Below, in pieces: positions 38,101 to 50,009 of a DNA stretch of 64,000 nucleotides. Each line of letters begins with the position of its first letter. Position 1 is the stretch's first letter. Position numbers and translations under genes: made by a program. The notes beneath the pieces were generated by a model. It saw only the letters and a program-made list of their open reading frames with translations, was not told the DNA's origin and ran no database searches. This DNA comes from Apostichopus japonicus (Eukaryota > Echinodermata > Holothuroidea > Aspidochirotida > Stichopodidae). The stretch covers positions 1,922,001 through 1,986,000 of the forward strand of contig NC_092568.1 in assembly GCF_037975245.1 (NCBI RefSeq), in the 5' to 3' direction.

Positions 38101-40921
38101 GGACTGGGTAGGAGTGTGGGGGGGGGGGGGATTAGGGCTTACCTTAAGAGCTTGAAAAACTACACTAGGAGATCTTGGAGACCTCACAGCTGTGTCTTTT
38201 ATGTGTTTGGATATTGCACTTTGGATCTTCTTAAAGTTTGTGGGAGGCGCTTCCGTCTGGATGCCAACGTACTGCAAACTTCGGAACGCACTCATGCTGC
38301 TGTCCATTTCTTCAAATTGCTTCTGGAGAAGTGTATTTGCCGGTGCTCTGTCCCCCTCTGCAAAAGATTATCAAAGTTGTTCTTAAATTATGTGCAAATT
38401 ATTTAGTAAACTATATGTAAATTATGTTAACTCGATCTTGTCCCACTGTGTAATTTATGTCCACTACATACAATAGTGAGTGACCACAGCTTCTTCCTGT
38501 TTGGCAGTTTTACACCAAATTATGAAAAATGTACAGACTAGGAATTGAAAGTTATAATGGAAAAAGCTTTCTAACCAACTATCGGGGACAAAAGAAAATG
38601 TCTCATATGAATGGAGTTTCTTCCTTCTCCTACAGTCTTGGACATGACAGTTGGTTAGAAGCCAGCGTGCAAAAGACCCATACGTTTTATTACTAGTTCC
38701 AAGTCCCGTCAACTTAATATAAATATATGTGATATTAGTTTTAAGGCTATAGTGCCCCTTGAAGAAATGCATTTTCTTGCGTATGTCTCTGATGCTGGTT
38801 TTTTGGTTAAAACTGTCTATTTATAAATATTTTGCAAACAGTGTGCAGTACGCTTACCTTCCCCTAGAGGTTTTGTGTGTAGGGTCTCATGGAAAACAAT
38901 AACGGCTGGTCCAAGAGATGATAAACCACCTGTTCTCTTGCCAAATTTGGACATGGCGCTTTCCAATTCCTTTGCAAAATGTTTGGCAAATGCTTTGGAA
39001 GCGTCACCAAGGAACTGAAACATGTCCCTCCCGAGACGTTCTGCTCTAGTGCGATAAATTACGACATCTGATATGGCCAGTATTTTTAAGAGTAATCGCA
39101 TTCTTTTATTTTCATTGCTCGAGGTTCCCAACAGACCTTCAGTATCGATTGTGACAACATTGGTTCCTTTATGATAAGCTGCCCATACTCCTATGGTACA
39201 CGACTGTTGGGTGTCAGATGTATGAAACACCTCCTGTCCTTCAAAGAAGGTGTGGTTCAGAGTGAACGATTTCCCATCTCCTGTGTTGCCAAATATTGAA
39301 ACCACTTTGACTAGAGCTTGGTCTGAACAGCCCAACATGTGAAAAAGTTCTTCACTGCTTGTGACCTAAAGTAAAAAACAAAAATTTAAATTATCATTTA
39401 TCACAAAGCACAGTTTAGAAATTTTGTACAAGAAGCCTGATGTAATTTCTGAGCGAACCAGAGAACAAATTCATGTTCTTAAAAAGAGACTGGGATAATC
39501 TCTTCTACACTCCACACAACTTCCAATACATCCTTTTTAGCAAAAACAGTGACACAATTAGACAAACAACTTGGTGAATACTCAAGGCAGCTGTGCCTGC
39601 AGAATCTAATATTGCACTTTGAATCCTGCACATTTCTTACCTGCAGTTCTTCATTTTCATTCACTAATAAGAAACCCTGTGTGTAGATGTTGACTGTTTG
39701 AAGTGTAACATGTTTCAAATTTTGTGAGTCATCTTTCTTCTGTTCAAGTCTCTGCTTCCTGGGCATTCCTTGGACTGCTGCTCCTTTCTTGCCTTTCATC
39801 CTACCAGGGTCACTATCGAGGGAAGATGGGGGAGTATTATTGAGGCTAACATTCTGTAGCATTAAGAGGCTTGCTTCTGAGGATGGAGATACCCCGGAAG
39901 GAGATGGATTCATTGATAATCCACGATCAATCTCTGATAGCTGATCAGGGATGACTAACTGGTCTATATCAGAGTGAGTACTAGCTTGCATGCCACGAGA
40001 CATGGTGAAGTCCTTCACAGGATCGGCAAGAATAGGTAAACCTTTGCCGGAAATATTGAAAACGTCTTGTTCCTCCATGTGCTGATGATTCTTCTCAGTA
40101 ACTTCTATGAAGTCAATAAAACCAAGCCCTGTTTCGTTATCTACCTCACTCAGATAAGTTTCTGTATCCACTGTTCCTTCAAAGTGACCAGACAAGAATT
40201 TCAAACTATTTTGCTTGTTTGACTGAAGAGATAAGTATTCATCACTTGTGATAAACTCAGAGTTTTGTCTTTCCAATTGTAATTGGTAGTCTAATGCAAA
40301 AGAGTTTTGTTTCTGGGGATCATCTTGGGATTCAAGTGACATAAAGTCTTCATCTGATTCTTCTAAATTCTGCTTCTGTTTGATTTGTGTGCAGATACCC
40401 TCAAGATTCGGATGACTGGGTGGCAGTAAGCTTAGTGGTGGCGGTAATGCATCTAAGAATGGATCTATGTCTGGACTTTCTGACAGACTAGCTGTAGTGT
40501 AAGACTTTTGGTGATTGTTTACTTCACCTGAGTTCTGGGACACATTTGGTTCAGGTCTTGGCAAGTGTGCTCGATGGTGTTTTGACAATTTTCCACGATG
40601 AAATGCTCTATTACAATCATGGCATGACAGAGTTTTACACTCTAAACAACTATATTCAGCTGGATTATATGGGTAACACCACATACCACATAACTTAACA
40701 CCATCTGCAAAACTTGTTGTTTCGATTTTCTTGCGTGAATGTGAAGCCAATTTCACTAAAGACGAATGAAGCTTCTCTTCGCACACTGCGCACTGTCGAG
40801 TACCACATTCGCGACACTCAAACTCTGCTTTCGATCCTTCACACGATAACTTTTCTTGGCATGTCCTTTTCGATCCCGTTTTCACTTGAATTGATGGCCC
40901 GGTTCGCCGTCGTACATCCAT
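32110..40921 (-). CDS. ZFYVE1: ZFYVE1 / DFCP1, double FYVE-domain protein
   Basis: PI3P-binding protein of ER, Golgi, lipid droplets and omegasomes, with an NTPase domain. Coding exons in transcript order: 40921-39641, 39365-38858, 38357-38143, 37262-37059, 36712-36612, 34820-34703, 34077-33907, 33311-33137, 32928-32818, 32342-32110. Total 3117 nt, 1038 aa plus stop (human 777); all phases close. Order of parts: two Cys/His-rich B-box-like fingers (about 24-115), a long acidic/Ser-rich insertion (about 120-400), LLVNENEELQ joining to the NTPase domain, P-loop GNTGDGKS (453-460) and DTEG, a Cys-rich middle (PDEYFTCPQKCLSC), KYAWSGYVLECPKCGIIYRS, a helix leading to WMSDQIAPAYWKPNSEIV, FYVE 1 (about 867-925) and FYVE 2 (about 982-1034). 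Both FYVE domains keep HHCR, VPxRGW and VRVC, but the residue before HHC is Ile in each, where human has Lys. The length excess is almost all in the first exon. Introns hold a 75-bp tandem array and a 164-bp duplication. Confidence 0.95.
33415..33770. repeat. 75-bp tandem repeat in ZFYVE1 intron 7
   Basis: About five units with period 74-76; GCATATGTTAAT recurs at 33455, 33530, 33604, 33680 and 33755. Each unit also holds a variant of TTGTACGTACCATTGG. Units diverge moderately. On the gene-sense (minus) strand each reads GGTACGTACAA, which resembles a 5' splice site. It lies between exon 7 and exon 8. Confidence 0.85.
34834..35161. repeat. 164-bp recent tandem duplication next to ZFYVE1 exon 6
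   Basis: Copy 1 is 34834-34997 and copy 2 is 34998-35161. They differ at only a few bases. The duplication begins 14 bases from the exon 6 acceptor, so it covers the likely branch-point region of intron 5. A 17-base G run follows at 35178-35194. Confidence 0.85.
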
Positions 40922-41404
40922 TAGTGTACCAGCATCAAAGCTAGAGTATGTAAGTTACAGGTGATTCCCTAACAGATATCATTCTGGTGTTTACATCACA
41001 GCGTCACAGTTCCTGTGGACAAATTAATTCCTGCACAATAAATTAAATGCCAGTATGCATAACGCACGTACACTGTAGGCTTAGGCTATGCACTGTACCA
41101 AGTGTACACTGCTATATTGGTAAATGATGCAGGTACGGGAGGGTACAAAGGTCTTTGTTTATGTTTAGTCATATTTAAATATTCATGTATACTATGACGA
41201 AATGGGACTTACCCGTTTTTCCCTTTCGCAATTCAACAAACAACCATCTTGGGACCATTATATAGGCATAGTTGAGTTTTAGAAGACGTAATACTGGACG
41301 AAAACCTCAGTATTCATTTTAACTCCTTGTTTAAGGATACTGAATTCACTTGAGTATTGATGATTTCAATGAGTCATGAGTGAGCTGGGTCGTCAATTTA
41401 TCCA

Positions 41405-41701
41405 GGCAAGCCTGCTGTATAGACCCCAACTATATAGCAGGCTATCATGGAAAAGTTTCTTGAGATTACGTAATCGTCCTTCCTTAGTCGTAAAATTACC
41501 TCTTTTAACCAATAAGTCTGCAAAGCCTGCCATATACTTTTTCTTGTATGAGGATCATTGTGTGTACACTGTATGGTTAACTATACACTGTAGACATGAA
41601 CATATTTCTACACAGTGTTTACACAAAGAGCCTTATGGTGTTAAGAAGCTATGCAGGCTAATTGTAGAGCCTGAGGTCGATTTACGACCGTGGCAGGTCG
41701 A
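41405..41701 (-). mobile_element. MITE, TCGACCTGCC terminal inverted repeats, copy 2
   Basis: Inverted relative of 9315-9540. The core is 41474-41701; the shared flank extends to about 41405 and includes TATAGACCCCAACTAT. The outer end reads GGCAGGTCGA (41692-41701). The other end has drifted to TCGTCCTTCC. Non-coding. Confidence 0.7.
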
Positions 41702-41845
41702 AAGCTGATCTTTAATATGGTAGCTTCGCAGTCATGTAGTTACAAAAGTAAATTCGTCTCATGAGATAAGGCAAAATGATAGTATATGCCTAAGTGAGAT
41801 AGTAAATTATATTGACGTTTCCCAACCTCTCTTGATGAGGATCAA

Positions 41846-42299
41846 AGGGTGTGAAGACTCGCGCAAAAAGAAACGTCTAATGCCGGTCATCTGACCTAGT
41901 TTCGAATGAGGTGTAACAGAAGTGTAAGACACCACCATCGATCCAATAAAAAAAAAATAATACACACACAACTTGCGTACCGTCGGTAATTAGACACTAG
42001 TGTACAGTCAGTACATACAGCTGCGGTCAATACCCACAGCACAGCGATGGACATCTCAGGTCCAGCTGAAGATAACAAGGTATCACGTTTCATTACTGTC
42101 TGCATTTTGTAGCGACACGAACAAAACGTCACTTGCAAGCAACAGAAAGTTAACTTTTTCAGATGGCCGCACGCGGTTTTGGGCGAGTCTTCAATGCCTT
42201 TAATGTAATACAGCGCGACGAGTTTTTTCTTCTCCTTCTGTTCAGTCATTAATGTCACCCCACCCCACTCTTCAATTAGGATTGACGTCCCTGCTTAAG
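41846..42299 (+). mobile_element. TTAA-bounded TIR element plus tail, copy A
   Basis: The core (41846-42199) begins AGGGTGTGAAGACTCGC and ends GGGCGAGTCTTCAATGCCT, an inverted pair of about 17 bases. TTAA follows the right end; the left has TCAA, a drifted TTAA. A further ~95 bases, ending CCCTGCTTAAG, are shared with copy B. No transposase. The TTAA boundary recalls piggyBac-type target sites, but the termini are not the usual CCC-type, so the superfamily is open. Confidence 0.7.
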
Positions 42300-42993
42300 T
42301 TAGGGCTATCAATACAATGTAAGTCTGTAAATCTCATACAAAAGAAGTTTCACATAACAACAGAGGGCGTAAGGGCGTGTAGACGAACAATTGGTAAAAT
42401 ATTATTTAGCACCTAGTTGGGACAATATTGTACCAACTGCAGGTAGCATACGCCCATTAAAAGCCCCATTGACTTGCACACTAAATCACAAAAGTAATGT
42501 GGTCTATAAGTCTAGATAGAAGTTCTTACTAGCTAAACGCTATCCATCACCGGATAACTGACGAGTTGGCCTTTCATGGCACTATCAATTTTCCGTACCA
42601 TGACCTAGCAGATTTTTTTGCTCTCAGTAAACAAACTATTCACTCAGTAGTAAACAATTTCCGTACGCTGTTCCTGGGAAACCTAAAGGGGTCTAAAATT
42701 GCCTCAATTGACCCACTATTTCCACCACATGTACTTCCTTTCATGCTCTTCAACATACAAGCCACATAAACTAGATCAAGATTGATAACAGGTCAAAAAA
42801 AAAAAACAATCGGGCGGATGGATATAGACTCTAATATTATCTTGCCGAAGCCAAAGTGAATAAATCAGGCCGCACATCCGGAGTCTATGCATACTAAGTT
42901 CTTCAATTCCGCCCTCACTTTTGTCTGGAGACATATTTCATACTATAGTTTTCATTTATAAGGAATCAAATTCTTTGTATACACCTTATTTAA

Positions 42994-43311
42994 AGGCATT
43001 GAAGACTCGCCCCATAAACAGCGTGTCGCCATCTTTTAAAAAGTTAACTTTCCGTTGCTTGCAAGTGAAGTTTTTCTCTTGTCGCTACAAAATGCAGACA
43101 GTAATGAAACGTGATACCTCGTTATCTTTAGCTGGACCTAAGATGTCCATCGCTGTATCGTTTGTACACTGTGCTGTGGGTATTGACTGCAGCTGTTTGT
43201 ACTGACTGTACACTAGTGTCTAATTACCGACGGTAGCAAGATGTGTGTGCATTTTCTGGGATCCACTAGGTCAGATTACCGACGTTTCATTTTGCGCGAA
43301 TCTTCACAACT
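42994..43311 (-). mobile_element. TTAA-bounded TIR element, copy C
   Basis: Opposite orientation to copies A and B. Starts after TTAA (42990-42993) with AGGCATTGAAGACTCGCC and ends near GCGCGAATCTTCACAAC. Diverged from A and B and lacks the ~95-base tail. Confidence 0.65.
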
Positions 43312-44855
43312 ATAGTCTTCACATAGTTGTTCTTCCTCATCTCCAGTTAACCAGGGGTACAGTTGATAGGAATGAATACCGTTTTTTTGGGAAGTCATAA
43401 AACCAATATGGATGCCTTGTGAGACCCAATGTCATGTACACACATAATCAGGATGTGCACGGATTCCACGTTAATTGTCAGATGCGTATGGGTTTCAAGT
43501 TTGTTTTGAACGAAAACTTTTGAAGTAGAATACTGTACAATAAGTATACCATTTATTGTCTGTATATAAGCAGCTGATGTATCATAATATTTACATCCAG
43601 CCTATACCAGTTTCCATTCGGTATCTTGTATACGATCATATTCACATGGCAGAGATGTACACCCAGCTAGTGGAATTCAAATTAAACTATATCTCTTGGA
43701 AAAGCGAAAAAAAGTGTGGACAATTTGCACACCCAATTCAAGGACGGATCAAAGATTTTAAAAGAAGGGATGGGATCTTGGGGTCGTTGAAGCCATCTCC
43801 TATGATACGGATATGGCACTGGTGTTCCCTCTCAAAGACAATTAATTTTAGAAGTCAAACTGGTGCACTTTGATTTAGGTTTATAAGCTCAAACGTGAGG
43901 TAGAGAAGATGTGAAGATAAGTGGGGCGAGTTGGAAATGTGCGCCGTACGGTTATGTATTATCAATGAAACGGAACTAGCTTTTTTCATTTTATTGTACT
44001 CATCCTGAAATGTATGATTTAGAGGCGTTGCAGATTAAACACACAATATAGAGCAAGCCCAGATTTTTGTTTTCTACTCAAATATTTTGCACATATATTT
44101 TCCTGATACATGCTAATCATAAATATACACAATTCAGGCCTTTTAACTTGACCAAGTATGTAACATGTCTCGAGTTAGATAGTATCCAAGTAAACAAGTG
44201 TGCGACGCGGCTGACAATAATGTGACGTCACCACGCCTTTGAGATTTATATACTGTTTAGACAAACTAATAAATACAAAATGTTATGACATGACCGTCTG
44301 GCAATAACATTGACCGGAGAATAGGTATAGGTTGCTCAGCCTAAGCTTACTTCAAAGAAAGCATAGGCGTATTTGTATGATCCGATATTTGGTCAAGAAA
44401 GCCCATGTGTCTCCGTTCGTCGGAGTGTTCTGTACAATATGGAAATATCCTGATTGTTCTCGTGAGAGGCACAACTGTTGTTTAAATATTGAATAATAAG
44501 TGTTTCGTATAAATACAGTTAAGGAAGGAGCGTTACCATTCATAAAATTTAGGGAAAACATTATATACATACGGTTCTCCCGGTGACAAGAACAATAAAA
44601 CTATTTACATTTTTCTTCCGATGGTACGAGAATACATTTTGAAGTATTCATTCTACCTGAATTTTATTATGAAGATGAAAATACATTACACCGTGCTTGG
44701 GGCTTTAGCCCTGATCACTACCCCCCCCCCTCCGCCGTCTGGTCAGGCCTGGAGACGGGATTGCTGTGTTTCCTGTGGCGAGGCTGAATCATAACCTTGT
44801 ATAATGCCACATGACCCTAGACAAATTGTATGCCTATATGGTTATACGCATGCGT

Positions 44856-47431
44856 TTAGGCTGTTGGTGTGCGCTTGAGGATCCATACTTCATTACGACG
44901 GAAGAACCATCTGAAAGGACTATCGTATCCGACTGTGTAATAAAAGCTGTCGTCGTAATCTACATTATCTCTATCCAGATCAGCTTTCAATAATCGTGCA
45001 TTGCTTATGTAGTCGGATTCATATGCCCATCCTCCAAAGTCCCTGGAAATGAGAACAAAATCCCTGCCATTAAGTTATTTGGTACATAATCATACAATAT
45101 ACCGATCAAAATAATACAATTGAAACAGCTGATCACAGTTGCTGTCACGTGCAACCCAGTCCCTTAACCATAGGAACCTGCCCTCCAGCCTTTGCAGACC
45201 TACTGTACGTGGTCCCTCTCCATCTGTGCCACCTGCATGTGACCAAGAACTACACGGGTTTTGCACCCCCGATACAAGTGCCTATCAAACTCTGAATTCC
45301 ATTCTTTATAAAGCTCTTAATTTCTCCGATCACACGAAGGTTACTTCGCTGATAGAAAGTAAGCCTTCAACTCAACCTGATCAATAGGTTAACCTCTGAC
45401 CCCTCCACAACAATGTGAGAAAAATCGCATGTTTGCCAACGCATTGTATCGTTTTTCATTGTTTGATGTATTCATTATGTATTACAAAGAAAGTAGGAAG
45501 CATGGACCCCGACAATGGTTTGAGATGGAGAAGGTGTAGGGAAGGAATCAGACCAATGTCTAAAGAGGTTGGAATTGATGCCACGCTACTTCGTAAAACT
45601 CTATATTTGGGGCCCCTGGAGTCAAGGTGAAAACAAGGGAACAACATTAAGCACCTTTGTTGACTTGATACGTAGATTATTCTTCTTGAACGTGATAGAA
45701 AACAGAGGAAGAAGACAACAAACCTACCCTCTCACTGACATTACATTTATCCCTATGTCAGTGATCTGTCCCTTAGTGGAGATGCTTCCTCGTCCATTTC
45801 TTGCCCACCCCCACTCTTCCCGCATAAGATGCCCGCAATAGAACTGGGAATTATTAATTAATTTTGAGTTCGGTTCTCTATGAGAGAAAAATACCTAATT
45901 TATACTATGGAAACTATATAAGGAATGATTCATCTCATGAAAAGTACTGTATTTCATAAAGGTTTATTATATACTCGAATTAACTTCGAATCTGCCGATA
46001 CGACAGTTTGTCCATCACTTACCTAACGTAAGCTTCAAAAGCTGGCATTTCCTCAAGGAAGACATCATCGCTGGAAGGAGCTGGAGTATTCTCTTGGTGT
46101 TCAAATGGAATAAAAAATGAGTAAGTGTAATCAGCATTCATGCCCTCGCCATCACCTGTTGGAATGACTTTCGCAATTACTGGTACTGTCATATCCATTT
46201 TCATATCTGGAAAATAGAAAAAAGAGACGGAATGATAATCTCCTAACTCACAGATAATGAAGAAAATTGTGACTTACATATACTGGTATATAACTGATAT
46301 TATATAAAGGTGATCAGCATCTAGAAGGTCTTCGAAATATGGGAGGTCGGGGGGGGGGGGGGGTAGGGATGTTATAAAATACAACTGTATTCATGTTTTG
46401 ACTGCAGGAAAGGGTCATTTTGTTCGTCATAATATGGAGATGTCATTACAATATATAACCCATCCAAGTTCTACCCCAATACCCACCTACTCCCACCACC
46501 CCTCGATTGTACCACTGGCATTGTCAACATCTTTGAATCCTGCAAGCAGTTGTAATACCTTATCATTGTAATACCATTGTTTTGCGTAATGCCATTTCGA
46601 AGCATAAATTGCAGACTTACTTTCTTCATTCCCGCGACTGATGTATGCAAATAACTTGTTGAATGATGTACTTCCTGCTTGTCTGTGAGTACCACCCAAA
46701 ACTCTTGTGCTAACCCACTTAGACGGTTGGTATGAGCGGTGCTCGTAATCCTGCGGCAATAAAAAAAAAAGGATAATTAATCAAGAAAGAAATATACCTC
46801 AATAAGTAGAAATGGATCAGGAAGTCATGCGAGACTCAAAGCATCTGATGCAAGACATATGACAATAGCTCAACTTTGTGATTGGGCGGAAGATATTACC
46901 GCCCTGTAGAACGACCACGTGGCCGGTAATCTTTTTACTTAGTACTAACGAATGGTGTCAAACGACGTGGAGTTACAATAAAATGTATTGTACAACATTT
47001 CAAATATTCAATGTATCATAATGTGACAGGCTGTAAAGTTTGGCTTTCCGTAGAGACTTAAATGTTCTGTTACTTAATACTTGTAACCGAGACATGCTTT
47101 AATACAATCTTTGATAACGTTATCGATTCATACATTTACATCAGAGAGAGAATTGTTTGTTTTTTATGTTAAGATATAAAGGCAATAATCAAGCCATATA
47201 AACCGGTCACATTCATTTATTTTTCAATCGATTTCATAAAAAGATAAAATAAGTATAAACTTCATATGCCTACATTATATCGTAAATTGCGAACATACAT
47301 ACCGAGTTACTGCTAACGGTGGTGAAGAGTGGACAGTCAGATCTCCTACAGAAAGATGGTTTTGACTGTTGAGCTTCCACACAGTACAGAAAGCCAACCG
47401 CTAACAGTGACAGAATATATATTGAATTCAT
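44856..47431 (-). CDS. SOUL / heme-binding protein family, secreted (SOUL-A)
   Basis: SOUL/HEBP-family protein; known members (HEBP1, HEBP2) bind heme or other tetrapyrroles. Coding exons in transcript order: 47431-47303, 46750-46621, 46206-46023, 45042-44856. Total 630 nt, 209 aa plus stop; phases 0, 1, 2. It begins with a hydrophobic signal peptide (MNSIYILSLLAVGFLYCVEA), so it is probably secreted, unlike HEBP1/2. Landmarks: FCRRSDCPLF, DYEHRSYQPSKWVST, KMDMTVPV, YSFFIPFEHQENTPAPSSDD, DSFYYTVGYDSPF and RRNEVWIL, all in the order of HEBP2. The first coding exon starts 31 bases after an acceptor, so a noncoding exon lies upstream (see 48531-48670). SOUL-B is a tandem paralogue with the same intron positions. 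Ligand unknown. Confidence 0.9.
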
Positions 47432-47528
47432 CCTGGTCTTCTTGCAAAGTTCTAAGTTAATCTGTAAATGAAAGCAAGATGATCACCAAATGGATATTTC
47501 AACGGATGACATATGCGGTGAAGCTTAA

Positions 47529-47974
47529 AGGGTGTGAAGACTCGCGCAAAAAGAAGCGTCTAATGCCGGTAATTTGACCTAGTTTCGAATGAGCTATTAT
47601 AAGACGTGTTAGACACCACCATCGATCCCAGAAAATACACACACAGCTTGCTATCGTCGGTAATTAGACACTATAGTGTACAGTCAGTACATACATCTGC
47701 GGTCAATACCCACAGCTAAGTGTACCAACTCAAAGTCCAGCTAAAGATAACCAGGTATCACGTTTCATTACTGTCTGCATTTTGTAGCGACACGAACAAA
47801 ATGTCACTTGCAAGCAACAGAAAGTTAACTTTTTCAGATGGCCGCACGCGGTTTTGGGCGAGTCTTCAATGCCTTTAATGTAATACAGGGCGACGAGTTT
47901 TTTCTTCTCCTTCTGTTCAGTCATTAATGTCACCCCACCCCACTTTACAATTAGGATTGGCGTCCCTGCTTAAG
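47529..47974 (+). mobile_element. TTAA-bounded TIR element plus tail, copy B, in SOUL-A 5' UTR intron
   Basis: Best-preserved copy. Core 47529-47874 starts AGGGTGTGAAGACTCGC, ends GGGCGAGTCTTCAATGCCT, and has TTAA on both sides (47525-47528, 47875-47878). The ~95-base tail seen in copy A follows and ends with a third TTAA at about 47970. Lies between the inferred noncoding exon and the coding exons of SOUL-A. Confidence 0.75.
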
Positions 47975-48530
47975 AATAAATATAGTACAAACTACTAGAA
48001 AATCACCTATCGAAAGAATCTCCCAGTGGCCTGCAGATTCTAGATATGCAATGTAGCTTCTAAATCCCTGTCCAAAATAATGACCCCAGAAGTTACTGCA
48101 GATGCCGCTTGAACAAAACGTGCAAATGTGGTGCCGGAGAAGAGCCAGATGCTAAGTACTTAAATGTAAGTAAAATGCTATAACTTTCGATAAGTAATAT
48201 ATGATTAAGCTATTAAAAACAATTCACATATCACCAATGGAATACTATATGGTACCATTTATTGATAAAAGGCTCCATATGAAAATTAGTTATAGAAACA
48301 AGTTAAAAGACTATCAGTATGCGCCCAAATACATTAGAATGTCAAACTAAATAAATAGTTTACTCATGTCCAACTTTAACAACATTTTTCTAAACACATA
48401 GCTGGTTGAGACATTTGTCTATCTTATAGACCCCACTTCTACGAATGATTTGAGAAGATGCTGCAATATTTTGTATAATTTGCTGAATGTGTATTGATTA
48501 TACTTTAATATCCTAAATGGTGTGACTTAC

Positions 48531-48702
48531 CGTAGTTTTGGATGATTTTCTGGGGCTTAATTAACACTTGATAGCGGTCGCTTCGTTTATAGCACTTGGT
48601 AACAGCAGCTACTTGTATGAGAAGTTGACAATACTGACAGCTGCATGGGTTCACGTTTCTCAACGATTCTGGGAAGCGATTTAAATCCCTTTCTTTTATA
48701 TA
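48531..48702 (-). promoter_or_regulatory. SOUL-A TATA box and noncoding first exon
   Basis: On the minus strand TATATAAAAG (48702-48693) is a clear TATA box. About 30 bases on, transcription should begin near 48665. The exon would end at AAAACTACG|GTAAGTCAC (GT at 48530-48529), a strong donor that pairs with the acceptor TTTCATTTACAG just before the SOUL-A start codon. The leader holds one uORF of 19 codons (from the ATG near 48646). The exon is inferred from splice signals. Confidence 0.55.
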
Positions 48703-49357
48703 CCAAGAGACCTTTGTTGATTCAACATCTTACACAACCAGGCCTTCATGGGGTATTACTGAGGGCAAACGTGTTCCAAAACGTGAGTTGCCCATGTACA
48801 CAGTAAGGGAGAAAAGAAGTAAACAAGTTATCGGTCTTTACGTAATTTTGGAAAATATTTATATATATAACCTATACTGAAAGCTCCAAGTTAAATAAAA
48901 GCTGAAATGACAAAATAAAGTGATGAGTTTACATGTTTCGACTGTATATTTTTTATCATCACCCCTGACATTTCCCAGTTCCATTGTTGATAACATATAT
49001 AGGGTTATGTACATTGACTTTGTAAACTTGTTGTTGTTGTTGTGTTTTGGTGTTATGCCCGCATATATTCCTAAGGGTCCTACACCAAACGCATTCTAAC
49101 ATGGGCGACCTCATGTTATGAAATAGTAATACTGCCTCTTTGGTGTTCCCGAAACACTCCATCGAGAGACCGTACAGGCCCTCTAAATATTTATCTAGGT
49201 CGAGGATTCAGTTTTCCCACGAGAAGTTTTAACTAATTTTTTGAATTATGTTACAGGGCCTTTTCCCAAAATAGATCCGATGTGTCTGTGGAACATTCGA
49301 GAAGGCTCTTCTCACGTGGTATGGAAGTTTCCATATAAAGGGGTGGACTTCCAAACT

Positions 49358-50009
49358 CAAGGGCGGCGGAAGCACTTTTAATCTGGGGGGACACCGACAT
49401 CAAAGGGCACTTTGCAGAAATTCGATTGGACTGATGCAGCCTTATATTTAGTACCCTTGATAACTCTTATTGTATTATCTTATTTGCGTAAACACATCAA
49501 TCCATTAACCCCCCCCCCCTCCTCCCAAGGAAAAAATGCATACTAGCACTGCAATATCCAATGTGCAAATTGGGAAACAAGGAACAAGTTTTCTCTTGAG
49601 ATAAAATAAGGTGAAATCATGCTAGTTGCTAATGTAGGAATCTTCCGAATTAGAGTTTATTTCTTGTTAATATCTTAACAAATATTTCCATTCGAAATAG
49701 CTTTGAGTTTGACTCACAGAAATTCACTAAGAGTCAGAGGCGTAGCCAGGAGTTGCAAAGTTGTATGCACGACTATCTGAGCGGAGCGCCACCATCAGTT
49801 GGCGCGGAGCGTAGAAGAAAATTTTTGGTTTTACAAACCCCTCAGATGGCCGGAAACGGCCCTTCCCGAGTGTTCATTCTGGTTCCCTGCCCTCTTGCTA
49901 ACTTGAGACACCTCAATTTTTATGTAGAAAAAGGGCACATTTTTAACCTGAGGAAAAGTGGGGGGGCACGTGCCCCCTGTGTCTCCCCCCCCCGGTTCCG
50001 CCGCCCTTG
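49358..50009. mobile_element. hAT-type element with perfect 8-bp target duplication (CAAGGGCGGCGG family)
   Basis: Ends are CAAGGGCGGCGGAAG and GGTTCCGCCGCCCTTG. Flanks are TCCAAACT on both sides (49350-49357, 50010-50017). 652 bp, no transposase. The middle contains another repeat with CAGAGGCGTAGCCAGG near 49736 and a hairpin GCGCCACC..GGTTGGCGC-like segment near 49788, which recurs at about 62060. The element may be composite: one element inside another. Confidence 0.75.

Larger units (their letters stand above)
40922..44855. other. ZFYVE1-SOUL-A intergenic region
   Basis: Upstream of ZFYVE1 (start 40921) and downstream of SOUL-A (stop at 44856). Three transposon-like repeats fill much of it (41405-41701, 41846-42299, 42994-43311). 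TTTATT at 44663-44668 is a candidate SOUL-A poly(A) signal on the minus strand, about 190 bases after the stop. The 43.3-44.6 kb part has no recognised gene or repeat. Open frames at 41896-42258 and 42921-43205 are shadows of the TTAA repeat family. Confidence 0.5.

Noticed and set aside
41896-42258. 120-aa minus-strand ORF with a near copy at 47730-47933
   Set aside because: Its recurrence follows the TTAA-bounded repeat family. The frame is not kept in copies C and D, and no domain is seen, so it is a shadow of the repeat.
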